A stretch of 64,000 nucleotides of DNA, taken from the NCBI RefSeq assembly GCF_009711345.1, contig NZ_SMMA01000055.1, positions 1 to 64,000 of the forward strand. Reading direction: 5' to 3'. The DNA comes from Pseudovibrio flavus. GTDB taxonomy: Bacteria; Pseudomonadota; Alphaproteobacteria; Rhizobiales; Stappiaceae. This document shows, piece after piece, positions 28,214-37,592 of the stretch. The number at the start of each line of letters is the position of its first letter. The first letter of the stretch is position 1. Made by a program: the position numbers and the translations under genes. The notes under the pieces were generated by a model. That model saw only the letters and a list, made by a program, of their open reading frames with translations. It had not been told where the DNA came from and did not search any database.

Positions 28214-30064
28214 ATGAGAACAACATTGCCATCCATTCCTTCCTATGCCCTCAGTAACGGTGAACCGGTCGCTAGCGATGCAGCCCTTGGCGCATTGCCG
28301 AATTGGGACCTTACTGCCCTTTACGCTGATATGGACGCGCCTGAGCTGCGCGCCGATCTAGAGCGTTGCAAGACCGATGCCGTTGCTTTTGAAGAGCGTT
28401 ACAAAGGAAAGCTGGCCGAGATTGCAACTCGTTCTGGCGATGAGCTGGCAGCGATTTTAGCTGACTATGAAAAGCTCGAGGACCTGATGGGCCGCATCGG
28501 TTCCTTCGCGGCGCTCTCCTATACTGAAAACACCACGGACCCGCAGCGCCAGAAGTTTTACGGCGATGTGCAAGACAAGCTGACTGCTGCCAGCGTGCAC
28601 ATGCTGTTCTTCGTGCTGGAACTTAACCGCATCGAAGACGCTGTTTTAGATAAAGCAGCTGAGTCTGCAGCGCTTGCTCATTATAAGCCTTGGCTTGAAG
28701 ACATTCGCATGGAACGGGCGCACCAGCTTGAAGACCAGATCGAGCAGCTTTTCCATGAAAAGCACGTTACCGGCGCTGGCGCGTGGAACCGTTTGTTTGA
28801 CGAGACCATTTCTGCATCCCGCTATGAAGTAGATGGGCAGGAACTGGCTATCGAGCAGTGTCTCAACCTGCTTCAGGACTCTGATGGCGCAGTACGTGAG
28901 AAGGCAGCTGCTGCGCTTTCCAAAACCTTCGCCCGTAACCTGTCCGTCTTTACCTTGATCACCAACACGCTGGCCAAGGATAAAGAAACCTACGATCGCT
29001 GGCACAAGTTTGATGATATTGCCGACAGCCGCCACCTTTCCAACCGTGTTGAGCGGGAAGTGGTTGATGCTCTCGTCGAGGCTGTTCGTGAAGCGTACCC
29101 GCGCATCTCCCACCGCTACTACGCAATGAAAGCGAAGTGGTTGGGTATGGAACAGATGAACTTCTGGGATCGCAACGCGCCGCTGCCGAAAGCCGATACC
29201 AAGGTCATCCCATGGGACGAAGCTCGCAGCACCGTTCTTGAAGCGTATGGTCGTTTCTCTCCTGAACTGGCCGGTATTGCAAAAGACTTCTTTGATAAGA
29301 ACTGGATTGATGCGCCAGCACGTCCGGGCAAGGCGCCAGGTGCCTTTGCTCACCCGACCGTTCCATCTGCGCACCCATACATCCTGCTGAACTATCAGGG
29401 CAAAATCCGCGATGTGATGACCCTTGCTCATGAGCTGGGTCACGGCGTTCATCAGGTTCTAGCCGCGCCGAATGGTGCTTTGATGGCACCAACTCCGCTC
29501 ACCCTTGCTGAAACCGCAAGTGTGTTTGGCGAGATGCTGACCTTCAAGGATCTGCTGGCAAAAGCGGAAACACCTGAGAAGCGCAAGATCATGCTGGCCT
29601 CCAAGGTTGAAGACATGATCAACACCGTTGTGCGCCAGATCGCGTTCTACACCTTTGAGCGTAAGGTGCATGAACTGCGCAAAGAAGGTGAGCTAACTGC
29701 CGAACTGCTGGGTGAAATCTGGCTGGGCGTTCAGGAGGAAAGCCTTGGCGATGCCATCAAGCTGAATGAGGGCTACGAGAACTACTGGACCTACATTCCG
29801 CACTTCATCCATTCACCGTTCTACGTTTATGCCTATGCGTTTGGTGACTGCTTGGTGAACTCGCTTTATGCGGTTTACGAAGAAGCTGAGGATGGTTTCC
29901 AGCAGAAGTACTTCGAGCTTTTGAAAGCGGGCGGAACCAAGCACCACAGCGAGCTTCTGGCGCCGTTTGGTCTTGATGCAACCGATCCTGCGTTCTGGCA
30001 GAAGGGCCTTTCTGTCATCGAACGTTTGATCGATGAACTGGAAGAGATGGATCAGGCAAGCTAA
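28214..30064 (+). CDS. pepF: Oligoendopeptidase F, M3 family
   Basis: Cytoplasmic zinc metallopeptidase that cuts short peptides (about 6-17 residues). The 616 residues match the M3B PepF family. The zinc motif HELGHGVH is at 406-413, with the third ligand Glu in the following LAETASVFGEM. The N-terminal helical domain (LPNWDLTALYADMDAPEL) and the late NEGYENYWTYIPHFIHSPFYVYAYAFG are typical. It is monocistronic between AT-rich leader DNA and a terminator. Confidence 0.95.
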   Translation: MRTTLPSIPSYALSNGEPVASDAALGALPNWDLTALYADMDAPELRADLERCKTDAVAFEERYKGKLAEIATRSGDELAAILADYEKLEDLMGRIGSFAALSYTENTTDPQRQKFYGDVQDKLTAASVHMLFFVLELNRIEDAVLDKAAESAALAHYKPWLEDIRMERAHQLEDQIEQLFHEKHVTGAGAWNRLFDETISASRYEVDGQELAIEQCLNLLQDSDGAVREKAAAALSKTFARNLSVFTLITNTLAKDKETYDRWHKFDDIADSRHLSNRVEREVVDALVEAVREAYPRISHRYYAMKAKWLGMEQMNFWDRNAPLPKADTKVIPWDEARSTVLEAYGRFSPELAGIAKDFFDKNWIDAPARPGKAPGAFAHPTVPSAHPYILLNYQGKIRDVMTLAHELGHGVHQVLAAPNGALMAPTPLTLAETASVFGEMLTFKDLLAKAETPEKRKIMLASKVEDMINTVVRQIAFYTFERKVHELRKEGELTAELLGEIWLGVQEESLGDAIKLNEGYENYWTYIPHFIHSPFYVYAYAFGDCLVNSLYAVYEEAEDGFQQKYFELLKAGGTKHHSELLAPFGLDATDPAFWQKGLSVIERLIDELEEMDQAS

Positions 30065-30093
30065 GGCTACCTTTCTCTAGGATTAGAATTTGA

Positions 30094-30121
30094 AGGGGCA
30101 CCCATTGGGTGCCTCTTTTTT
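30094..30121 (+). terminator. Terminator after pepF
   Basis: GGCACCC/GGGTGCC stem with short ATT loop and seven T after a C. Confidence 0.9.
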
Positions 30122-30183
30122 GTTGGTCTGAAGGGGCGCGTGGTTTCAACCGTAGATGTATTGCTGAAGTGGTTCGGATTAAT

Positions 30184-30196
30184 TATACGGCGTATA
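30184..30196. promoter_or_regulatory. Palindromic operator candidate for adjacent TetR regulator
   Basis: TATACG-G-CGTATA is a perfect 13-base palindrome lying 22 bases before the reductase ATG, where it would overlap a promoter. The TetR gene two positions downstream is the natural candidate to bind it. Confidence 0.55.
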
Positions 30197-30218
30197 GATA
30201 ATTCACTAGGAGCCCACT

Positions 30219-30755
30219 ATGACAACTGGCCGCGTTTTCATTGCGACAAGCCTTGATGGCTATGTTGCCCGTAAAGATCACTCTCTCGATTGGCTCATGA
30301 AGCAGCCACAAGGGCCGGACGATACTGGGTATGAGGCCTTCGTTGAAACAATCGATGGTCTGGTAATGGGCCGTGGGTCCTATGAGACTGTGAAGGGCTT
30401 CGGCACTTGGCCCTACACCAAGCCTGTTGTGGTGTTGAGCAAGACCTTGTCGCAGAGTGATGTTCCGGCCGAGTTACAAGATAAGGTGCGCACTGTCGAT
30501 CTTAGCCCGAAGGCAGCAATGGATATGCTGCACGCTGAGGGCTGGACGAAAGCTTACGTTGATGGTGGCCGTTTGGTGCAGTCTTTCATGCGCGAAGGGT
30601 TGATTGAGGAACTGGTGATCACCACTATCCCAATCCTCATTGGTCAGGGTATTTCTCTCTTCGGTGAGCTACCTCAAGATATTGATCTGGAATTGGTTTC
30701 TTCAAAGGTCCTAAATGAAAATATGGTCCAGTCCCATTACCGCGTAGAGCGTTAG
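30219..30755 (+). CDS. RibD C-terminal/dihydrofolate reductase-like protein
   Basis: A 178-residue protein of the RibD C-terminal reductase fold (YwjB/YyaP type). It opens with GRVFIATSLDGYVARKDHSLDWL and has the nucleotide-binding segments LVMGRGSYETVKGF and AYVDGGRLVQSFM, ending with LITIPILIGQG-like strands. The NADPH-binding fold is clear but the substrate is not known. AGGAG precedes the ATG. The TetR gene begins 14 bases after its stop. Confidence 0.9.
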   Translation: MTTGRVFIATSLDGYVARKDHSLDWLMKQPQGPDDTGYEAFVETIDGLVMGRGSYETVKGFGTWPYTKPVVVLSKTLSQSDVPAELQDKVRTVDLSPKAAMDMLHAEGWTKAYVDGGRLVQSFMREGLIEELVITTIPILIGQGISLFGELPQDIDLELVSSKVLNENMVQSHYRVER

Positions 30756-30768
30756 GCGAGGCTGAACC

Positions 30769-31329
30769 ATGGCTCGACCGAAAAAGCAGGACAGCACCTT
30801 AAGCCGCGAACGTATCTTGGTTGCGGCTCTAGCCTTGCTCGAGGAAAATGGTGCCGAGGCGCTGACCTTTCGCGGCATAGCCAAGCAGATGGGTGTGACC
30901 GCCATGGCGATAACCCATCACGTTGGGACACGGGAAGAACTGGTGGCATCACTTGCGCGAAAGGCCTTTGAAGAACTGCAGTTGGAATTCAACGCGCCGA
31001 CGCCTCAGCAACGCATTAGGGATATGCTTGGTGCCTACTGTGAGTGGACGCTTCGGTATCCGCAGCTCATGCGCTGTGTCATTCTCAACCCCGCAAGCCT
31101 TGAGGGCGTTGCGGGGGAGTTTGACGCATTGCTTAGGCGCGAATTGGAGCAGAGCGGCGTTGCGGCTAGCGATATTCAAACCGTGGTGAGCGTTTTGATT
31201 GATTACACTCACGGTTTCGCAATCGCCGCTACAGGCTCGCGGACTATTGTATCCACCGCAACCGAGAGGCTTGGCATCGAGGAATTCTTTGCTGGCATCA
31301 ACTGGGTGCTTGGCCGTCTAGACGCTTAG
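30769..31329 (+). CDS. TetR-family transcriptional regulator
   Basis: A 186-residue repressor. The N-terminal helix-turn-helix spans about residues 12-58 (RERILVAALALLEENGAEALTFRGIAKQMGVTAMAITHHVG, given here only in outline). The C-terminal domain (about 70-185) is an effector-binding and dimer domain resembling the TetR_C class. It is in one transcript with the reductase gene and probably represses both through the palindrome at 30184-30196. The ligand is unknown. Confidence 0.92.
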   Translation: MARPKKQDSTLSRERILVAALALLEENGAEALTFRGIAKQMGVTAMAITHHVGTREELVASLARKAFEELQLEFNAPTPQQRIRDMLGAYCEWTLRYPQLMRCVILNPASLEGVAGEFDALLRRELEQSGVAASDIQTVVSVLIDYTHGFAIAATGSRTIVSTATERLGIEEFFAGINWVLGRLDA

Positions 31330-31348
31330 TGCATTTCTAGAGTGAATA

Positions 31349-31651
31349 TCAACGGCGCCGTTTGAACATCGCTTCCAGTTGCGCTTTGGTAATTGTGTTG
31401 TTTTCTTCCTGAAGGCAAAGGGCGAGGGGCTCAATCATGGCACCGCTGCCTGCTGCCTGACGGTTTTTACCGCGCAAGTCCAAGCGGGAAAAACACTCCT
31501 TCAATTTGTACTCAGAGACGCCGAGGGTGTCGGAGAGGGTCGCAAGGCGGTTGCCTGCGCGCTGGGCATCGGCAGATGTGATGAGCATCGCCGCAATTGG
31601 CAGGCAGCAAAGAATCGGGATGGTTACTTTTTTAGCATTGTCGAGTTCCAC
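31349..31651 (-). CDS. Small exported hypothetical protein
   Basis: Unrecognised. The frame is open from 31801, but the first 50 residues look untranslated. Starting at GTG 31651 gives 100 residues with a signal peptide (KKVTIPILCCLPIAAMLITSADA) and a soluble tail with two cysteines (KECFSRL and LALCLQ) ending KRRR. The tail could form a disulfide. No ribosome binding site is evident, so start and even coding status are uncertain. Confidence 0.5.
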   Translation of the reverse strand: MELDNAKKVTIPILCCLPIAAMLITSADAQRAGNRLATLSDTLGVSEYKLKECFSRLDLRGKNRQAAGSGAMIEPLALCLQEENNTITKAQLEAMFKRRR

Positions 31652-31862
31652 AGTTGGTCGTTGGCTATTAACTACTGGAAAAATGGTCTTCGAACTGTCT
31701 GGAAGGTGTAACGGGCTGTAACCGCTCAAAAGGGATTGCCTGTATTGAGAAAAATATGACCTCGGGCGGCTGTTTTTGTCGCCAAATTCATGTTCCAGCA
31801 TTGAGGATTGGGGGGCATCCTGCTAAACCCTGCGCAGAACAGACACACATACGAGGATAGGC

Positions 31863-33191
31863 ATGATCCCGCGCTATTCGCGACCGGAAATGGTCGCCAT
31901 CTGGTCCCCTGAATCCAAGTTCCGCATTTGGTTCGAGATTGAAGCCCATGCTTGTGATGCGCTGGCTGAAATTGGTGTAATTCCAGCCGAAGCTGCAAAG
32001 ACGATCTGGGAAAAAGGCGGTCCTGCCGAGTTTGACATCGCTCGTATTGACGAGATCGAACGTGAAACCAAGCACGACGTTATCGCATTCCTTACCCATC
32101 TGGCAGAAATCGTAGGTCCGGACGCACGCTTCGTGCATCAGGGCATGACGTCTTCTGACGTTTTGGACACCTGCTTCAACGTTCAGCTGGTAAAAGCTGC
32201 TGACCTGCTTCTGGCGGATATGGATAAGCTGCTGGCAGCCCTGAAGCGCCGCGCTTACGAGCACAAAGACACCGTAACCATCGGTCGCTCCCATGGTATC
32301 CATGCTGAGCCGGTCACTTTCGGTCTGAAGATGGCGCAGGCCTATGCCGAGTTTGACCGCTGCCGCAAGCGTCTTGAAATTGCTCGTGAAGAAATCGCGA
32401 CCTGTGCAATTTCCGGTGCTGTTGGTACCTTCGCAAACATTGATCCGCGCGTTGAAGAGCACGTAGCTAAAGCGCTGGGCCTTGGTGTAGAGCCGGTTTC
32501 TACGCAGGTTATCCCGCGTGACCGTCATGCGATGTTCTTCTCCGTACTGGGTGTGATCGCGTCTTCCATCGAGCGTCTGGCTGTTGAAGTTCGTCACCTG
32601 CAGCGTACCGAAGTGCTTGAAGCTGAGGAGTTTTTCTCCAAAGGCCAGAAGGGTTCTTCCGCAATGCCGCACAAGCGCAACCCTGTGCTAACCGAGAACC
32701 TTTCCGGTCTGGCTCGCATGGTTCGCGCCTACGCTATTCCTGCAATGGAAAACGTTGCCCTGTGGCATGAGCGCGATATTTCGCACTCTTCCGTTGAGCG
32801 TATGATCGGTCCTGATTCCACCGTTACTCTCGACTTCGCGCTGGCACGTCTTACCAACGTAATGGACAACCTCGTTGTTTACCCAGAGCGTATGCTGGGC
32901 AACATGAACCGTCTTGGCGGTCTGGTGCACTCCCAGCGTATTCTGCTTGCTCTCACTCAGGCTGGTTGCTCCCGCGAGGACGCATACCGTCTGGTGCAGC
33001 GTAACGCTATGAAGGTTTGGGATAGCTATCAGGTGTCTGGTGAGTCTAAAGTAGACTTCCTGACCGAACTGCTGAACGACGAAGACGTACGCAAGTACCT
33101 TTCTGAAGAGCAGATCCGCGAACGCTTCGATCTTGGCTACCACACCAAGAACGTTGATGTGATCTTCAAGCGCGTTTTCGGTGAGGCATAA
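31863..33191 (+). CDS. purB: Adenylosuccinate lyase
   Basis: Acts twice in purine synthesis: it cleaves SAICAR to AICAR and adenylosuccinate to AMP, releasing fumarate. The 442 residues start MIPRYSRPEMVAIWS. The fumarase/aspartase-family signature GSSAMPHKRNPV lies near residue 265, and TSSDVLDTC and GRSHGIHAEP supply active-site residues. AGGATAG precedes the ATG. A VOC-family gene follows after 29 bases. Confidence 0.97.
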   Translation: MIPRYSRPEMVAIWSPESKFRIWFEIEAHACDALAEIGVIPAEAAKTIWEKGGPAEFDIARIDEIERETKHDVIAFLTHLAEIVGPDARFVHQGMTSSDVLDTCFNVQLVKAADLLLADMDKLLAALKRRAYEHKDTVTIGRSHGIHAEPVTFGLKMAQAYAEFDRCRKRLEIAREEIATCAISGAVGTFANIDPRVEEHVAKALGLGVEPVSTQVIPRDRHAMFFSVLGVIASSIERLAVEVRHLQRTEVLEAEEFFSKGQKGSSAMPHKRNPVLTENLSGLARMVRAYAIPAMENVALWHERDISHSSVERMIGPDSTVTLDFALARLTNVMDNLVVYPERMLGNMNRLGGLVHSQRILLALTQAGCSREDAYRLVQRNAMKVWDSYQVSGESKVDFLTELLNDEDVRKYLSEEQIRERFDLGYHTKNVDVIFKRVFGEA

Positions 33192-33220
33192 GCTCATGAT
33201 CTAGTTGATGAGGAAAGCCC

Positions 33221-33586
33221 ATGAAACTCTATGGCCTGCGAATTTTTGTAGATGATCTTGCTGCGGCAAAGTCTTTTTACACGGAGGCACTGGGCCTTCC
33301 TCTCAATTGGGAAATGCCGCATTTGCATGCGTTCGGCGTTGCATTGGACAATGCCGAACTCATCATCGAGCTGGCTCAGGATGAAGAAGAAAAGTCCTGG
33401 ACAGGTCGGTTCGTCGGCGCTTCTTTGGAAGTTGACGACATACACAAAACCCATGATTGGCTTAGGGCCGCTGGCGTTGTCTTTGTTATGGAACCCACCA
33501 AACAGGAGTGGGGCGGTGTGCTGGCACACTTCCATGACCCGGCTGGAAACATCCTCACATTGTTAGGCACGCGGCAAGAAACATAG
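33221..33586 (+). CDS. VOC-superfamily (glyoxalase/bleomycin resistance fold) protein
   Basis: A 121-residue metal-dependent VOC domain with two beta-alpha-beta-beta-beta units (LYGLRIFVDDLAAAKSFYTEALGLPL, in outline, and the second from about residue 66). Glu at ELIIEL and the final FHDPAGNILTLL pattern are typical. The specific substrate cannot be told. GAGGAAAG precedes the ATG; probably co-transcribed with purB as no terminator lies between. Confidence 0.88.
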   Translation: MKLYGLRIFVDDLAAAKSFYTEALGLPLNWEMPHLHAFGVALDNAELIIELAQDEEEKSWTGRFVGASLEVDDIHKTHDWLRAAGVVFVMEPTKQEWGGVLAHFHDPAGNILTLLGTRQET

Positions 33587-33732
33587 TCCACTCTATGGTT
33601 CGGACTATTCGAGCGTTGGCGATTTAACCTCAATCGCCCTAACGCTAACGATCTTTGTTTTCCTGCATGTTCTTATTGGTGAAGCGCCAGAGCTTCATTC
33701 GGAATGTGCTTTAGAAATGGAGATGTCATTCC

Positions 33733-34530
33733 ATGCGCCTTGCGATTTTATCTGACATTCACGGCAATCTTGCCGCGCTGGAAGCTGTAAAAGCAGACCT
33801 TGAGGCGTATGCGCCGGACGAGGTCGTTAATCTGGGTGACTGTGTTTCTGGTTATCTGTGGCCGGAGGAGACGGCTCAGTTTCTTATTGCCGAGCGATGG
33901 CGCACCATTGCCGGAAATCATGACCGTTATTTGAGTGACCGCTGTGCCCACAAGATGGGGCCAACGGACCTTAATGCGTGGGGTGAGCTTACGCCCCAGT
34001 CGAAGGACTGGTTGCAGCAATTACCGCAAAGCATGGAACTCGATGGCGGGGTTCTTTTGTGTCACGGTACGCCGACTAGCGATAATGATTATCTGCTTGA
34101 TACCAAGGAAAATGGTATCTGCTGCATTGCTACGCCAGAAGAGGTCGAAGCGCGCCTAGGTGACGTTCGCTTGCCTCTTGTTCTGTGTGGTCACTCCCAT
34201 ATTCCCCGTGTTGTGATGGTTCGTGGAGGGCAGTTTGTGCTTAATCCCGGAAGCGTTGGTTTGCAGGCCTTTAGCGGCAAGAGCGCGACTTCTGCCAAGG
34301 TCGAAAATGGCAGTCCGCATGCCCGTTATGCTATTGCCACCCGCGTTGGGACGCGCTGGACCTTTGAACACCGAATTGTCGAGTATGACTGGGATTTGGC
34401 AGCCAAACAGGCTATGAGGAACCAACAAGGTGACTGGGCTGGTGCGCTTAGAAGCGGATTTTTCACACCGCTGGAGATACCGCCACAAGCCCGGAAAGAC
34501 TTTATTGAGGCCCCATATGAAGATTTCTGA
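33733..34530 (+). CDS. Calcineurin-like metallophosphoesterase
   Basis: A 265-residue phosphoesterase of the YfcE/MPP family. The dinuclear metal motifs are present in order: LSDIHGN (Asp8, His10), NLGDCVSGY, GNHDRY, CHGTP and VLCGHSHIPRV. Such enzymes hydrolyse phosphodiesters or phosphoproteins; the substrate is unknown. Its stop overlaps the start of the following hydrolase gene by 14 bases, so the two are translated together. Confidence 0.92.
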   Translation: MRLAILSDIHGNLAALEAVKADLEAYAPDEVVNLGDCVSGYLWPEETAQFLIAERWRTIAGNHDRYLSDRCAHKMGPTDLNAWGELTPQSKDWLQQLPQSMELDGGVLLCHGTPTSDNDYLLDTKENGICCIATPEEVEARLGDVRLPLVLCGHSHIPRVVMVRGGQFVLNPGSVGLQAFSGKSATSAKVENGSPHARYAIATRVGTRWTFEHRIVEYDWDLAAKQAMRNQQGDWAGALRSGFFTPLEIPPQARKDFIEAPYEDF

Positions 34531-35083
34531 AGTCGATATTCTTATCGTTCCCGGTTGGAAGGGTTCCGGACCGGACCACTGGCAGAGCCGGTGGGAAACC
34601 AAGTTGAGCACTGCTCGCCGTTTGGAGCAGGACGACTGGATGGAGCCGCATCTGGAAGCATGGGCCGACAAGCTCGTAAGCGAAGTTGAAAAAGCAACTA
34701 AACCTGTTGTGCTTGTTGCTCACTCGCTTGGTGTTGCCACGGTTGTTCATGCCGCACCGCGCCTTCAACATTGGGTTAAGGGTGCGTTTCTGGTGGCTTG
34801 CCCTGACGTGGATGATAGCCGCTTTATCGACGATAACGGCGCGCCAGAATCCATGAAGTCGTTCCACCCGCTGCCGTCTTCGCCTCTGCCGTTCCATGCT
34901 CGTCTTGTTGCAAGCCGCGATGACAAGTACTGCACGTTTGAACGTTCAGAGCAGCTGGCAAAGCTTTGGAACGCCACCTTGCAGGATGCAGGTGAAGCGG
35001 GCCACATCAATGAAGAAAGCGGAAAAGGCCCGTGGCCGGAAGGCCTTCTGTCCTTTGCGCACTTCATGAAGGCACTGGGCTAA
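34517..35083 (+). CDS. RBBP9/YdeN-family alpha/beta hydrolase
   Basis: A 188-residue serine hydrolase of the RBBP9/YdeN family. Hallmarks are ILIVPGWKGSGPDHWQSRWE at the N-terminus, the nucleophile motif LVAHSLGVATVVH (Ser near residue 76), the Asp in VASRDDKYC and the His in GEAGHINEESG. ATG 34517 is chosen since the match starts there; the longer frame from 34430 lies wholly inside the phosphoesterase gene. Substrate unknown. Confidence 0.92.
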   Translation: MKISEVDILIVPGWKGSGPDHWQSRWETKLSTARRLEQDDWMEPHLEAWADKLVSEVEKATKPVVLVAHSLGVATVVHAAPRLQHWVKGAFLVACPDVDDSRFIDDNGAPESMKSFHPLPSSPLPFHARLVASRDDKYCTFERSEQLAKLWNATLQDAGEAGHINEESGKGPWPEGLLSFAHFMKALG

Positions 35084-35158
35084 AGTTCTAGATACTACGG
35101 AAATATCCCTATTAATTTTGTCCCTCTCGTCGCATTGTGCGCGGCGAGGGGGATTTTT

Positions 35159-36109
35159 ATGTCGAGATTCGCTTACACGCCGTACGATGGATCGAAAACG
35201 CCGTTTACAGTTGGTCTTGAGCCGCTTGATCTTGCGCACTGGATTGAGCCGGACCGCTTCTTAGCCAGCCACCTTGCTGAAAAAGCGCGTCTGTTTGCCG
35301 AACGGCAAGACAAGGTGTTTGCAGCAGAAGAGGGAACACACGCTGCACAGCAGGAGGTTCTCGACCTTATTGCTGCACATGTGCTTAAGCAGTTTCCGCA
35401 GGACTATTCCCGCAGTGATAACAGCAGCATAAGCATCCGCTCGACAGGCGGGAGGATCGACCTTGCGAGTGCAGAACCGCCGCTGCTTACCGCTGCAAAG
35501 CTGGTGCAGGAAGATCTTGTTTTGATGCGCGCGGGAGAAGACGGCTATCGCCTTGCTGCTGCAGCGCTTTGCTTTCCCTCCTCATGGGCGCTTCTTGAAA
35601 AGTACGGCCGCTCCATGACGCAAATCCATGATGGTGTGCCGGATTTTAACGGTGCCCGCATGGGGCAAATGACCCACCGCATTTTCGAGCGCTTGGCGGT
35701 AGAGCGCCCCGTATGGCGGCTCAATTGGTCTCTTTATCCTGACGGAGCACTACACAATCCGGTTCCCCGTAGGATCGCGCCGTTGTCGGCGGATCGAAGC
35801 GTTGATGAGCTGCTTGATACCATCCACTTGCGGGTTGAAAAGCAGAGCTTGCGGCGGCTGCCTGAAAGCGGCGATATTCTTTTCATGATCCGCATCTACC
35901 ATGATCCGCTGCGGCAGCTGGCCGAGCAGCCCAACGCGGCAGAACTAATTGCGGGCTTAAAGCAGCAACTGCTTGGTCTAACCAAGGAGCAGCGCGCGTA
36001 TAAGGGGCTATGCGATAGTCTGGAGAGCGTCGTTGTGTGTCTTGATGCTCTCGCGGACGGCGTGAACGAGACATCTGCTGATCAAAACAGACAAAAGGTT
36101 TGCGAATGA
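35159..36109 (+). CDS. Heme-dependent oxidative N-demethylase-like protein, DUF3445
   Basis: A 316-residue DUF3445 protein, the family of the alpha subunit of heme-dependent oxidative N-demethylase (dimethylamine oxidation). The block AAALCFPSSWALLEKYGRSM, then IHDGVPDFNGAR, and the later WRLNWSLYPDG are the conserved core; a PAS-like fold holds the heme. The beta and gamma subunits are not nearby, so the real substrate may differ. ATG 35159 has GAGGGGG upstream. Its stop overlaps the next start (ATGA), linking it to a UbiB-type kinase. Confidence 0.85.
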   Translation: MSRFAYTPYDGSKTPFTVGLEPLDLAHWIEPDRFLASHLAEKARLFAERQDKVFAAEEGTHAAQQEVLDLIAAHVLKQFPQDYSRSDNSSISIRSTGGRIDLASAEPPLLTAAKLVQEDLVLMRAGEDGYRLAAAALCFPSSWALLEKYGRSMTQIHDGVPDFNGARMGQMTHRIFERLAVERPVWRLNWSLYPDGALHNPVPRRIAPLSADRSVDELLDTIHLRVEKQSLRRLPESGDILFMIRIYHDPLRQLAEQPNAAELIAGLKQQLLGLTKEQRAYKGLCDSLESVVVCLDALADGVNETSADQNRQKVCE

Positions 36110-37467
36110 GGGATCGCGAAACAAATAGATTTTCGGCCCGTGTTGGCCGCTATGCTCGTGTTGGCTCCAACATGAGCGGTATTGCCGCTAAGCTTGCCGG
36201 CGCAAAGCTGTTGGGTAAGGATCTGGATAAGGCGAAGAATGCTGAAGAGATCGCGGCAGCGCTTGGTGACCTCAAGGGGCCGATGATGAAGGTGGCGCAG
36301 CTGCTTTCCACAATCCCCGATGCGGTTCCGCCGGAGTATGCCGAGGCGCTTGCAACACTGCAAAGCAACGCTCCGCCAATGGGCTGGGCCTTCGTAAAGC
36401 GGCGCATGCGGGCAGAGCTGGGCGCTGACTGGCTGAGCCGGTTTGGCGAGTTTGACCACGCGCCATCAGCGGCAGCGTCTCTTGGGCAGGTGCACAGGGC
36501 AACAACGCCTGATGGGGAACCGCTGGCGTGTAAGCTGCAATATCCAGAGATGGATAGCGCTGTGGAGGCCGACCTTTCCCAGTTTGCCATGTTGCTTTCC
36601 CTTCATCGGCGCATGCGCCCTGCCATCGACACCAGCGAGATTGCCGAGGAGATTTCCGGTCGCTTGCGGGAAGAGCTGGACTATGAGCGCGAAGCAGCGC
36701 ACGCCGCGCTCTACCGTTCTATCCTTGCAGCTCATGAAAATATTCGCGTGCCGAAGGTTCATGCCGACCTTTCCACGCGGCGGCTTTTGACCATGAGCTG
36801 GCAGGAGGGCAACTCACTGCTTTCCTACAAGGATGCGCCGCAGGAAGTGCGCAACAGACTAGCGCAGACAATGTTCGAGGCGTGGTGGTATCCATTTAGC
36901 CATTTTGCCGTCATTCACGGTGATCCGCATTTGGGCAACTACACGGTCTTTGAAAAAGACGGTGAAGCTGCGGGAATCAACCTGCTGGATTATGGCTGCG
37001 TTCGCATCTTCCCGCCGCAGTTCGTGCAAGGGGTTGTCGAGTTGTATAGAGGTCTTCTCCATGACGACGACGCCCGCATTGTTTCTGCCTATGAGCTTTG
37101 GGGCTTCCAGAACCTATCGCGTGAACTGATCGATGTGTTGAATGTCTGGGCACGGTTTATTTACGGCCCGCTGCTTAGTGATCGTACCCGATCCATTGCC
37201 GATGGTGTTTCACCTGCCGCATACGGGCGGCAAGAGGCGTTCAAGGTTCATCAGGCATTGAAGGAGCTGGGGCCTGTGCGTGTGCCGCGCTACTTCGTGT
37301 TTATGGATAGGGCAGCTATCGGCCTAGGCGGCGTATTCCTGCATTTGCGGGCAGAGCTCAATTTCTTCGCCCTCTTTAACGACCAGATCGCCAACTTCTC
37401 CAGCTCTGCAGTAGCACGCAGACAGGAGATGGCGCTTAAACGAGCGGGAATCTCCGAGGCGGTTTAA
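36106..37467 (+). CDS. ABC1/UbiB-family atypical kinase
   Basis: A 453-residue protein of the ABC1/UbiB/COQ8 family. The KxGQ-like helix appears as GPMMKVAQLLSTIPDAVPPEY, and the Ala-rich loop AAASLGQVHRA and ACKLQYP (nucleotide lysine) follow. The catalytic loop region reads VIHGDPHLGNY (Asp and Asn), with LLDYGCVR as the DFG equivalent. Family members act in ubiquinone synthesis or lipid handling. There is no C-terminal membrane helix pair as in true UbiB. Translational coupling with the DUF3445 gene suggests a common pathway. Confidence 0.9.
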   Translation: MRDRETNRFSARVGRYARVGSNMSGIAAKLAGAKLLGKDLDKAKNAEEIAAALGDLKGPMMKVAQLLSTIPDAVPPEYAEALATLQSNAPPMGWAFVKRRMRAELGADWLSRFGEFDHAPSAAASLGQVHRATTPDGEPLACKLQYPEMDSAVEADLSQFAMLLSLHRRMRPAIDTSEIAEEISGRLREELDYEREAAHAALYRSILAAHENIRVPKVHADLSTRRLLTMSWQEGNSLLSYKDAPQEVRNRLAQTMFEAWWYPFSHFAVIHGDPHLGNYTVFEKDGEAAGINLLDYGCVRIFPPQFVQGVVELYRGLLHDDDARIVSAYELWGFQNLSRELIDVLNVWARFIYGPLLSDRTRSIADGVSPAAYGRQEAFKVHQALKELGPVRVPRYFVFMDRAAIGLGGVFLHLRAELNFFALFNDQIANFSSSAVARRQEMALKRAGISEAV

Positions 37468-37592
37468 GCGGCGTGATCAGTGGGGTTTGCAGGCTACCAA
37501 CAGCAGGTTGGTAGTGTGTACCAAGGTTGCGTTGCGTCGGCTTGCTGCTAATGATAGATGTTTGCTACGTGAATTTACTATTAGGGGGTCAT

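Noticed and set aside
30219-30755. Trimethoprim-resistance dihydrofolate reductase
   Set aside because: The fold is RibD C-terminal-like; true DHFR motifs for folate binding are not visible, and the TetR neighbour suggests another role.
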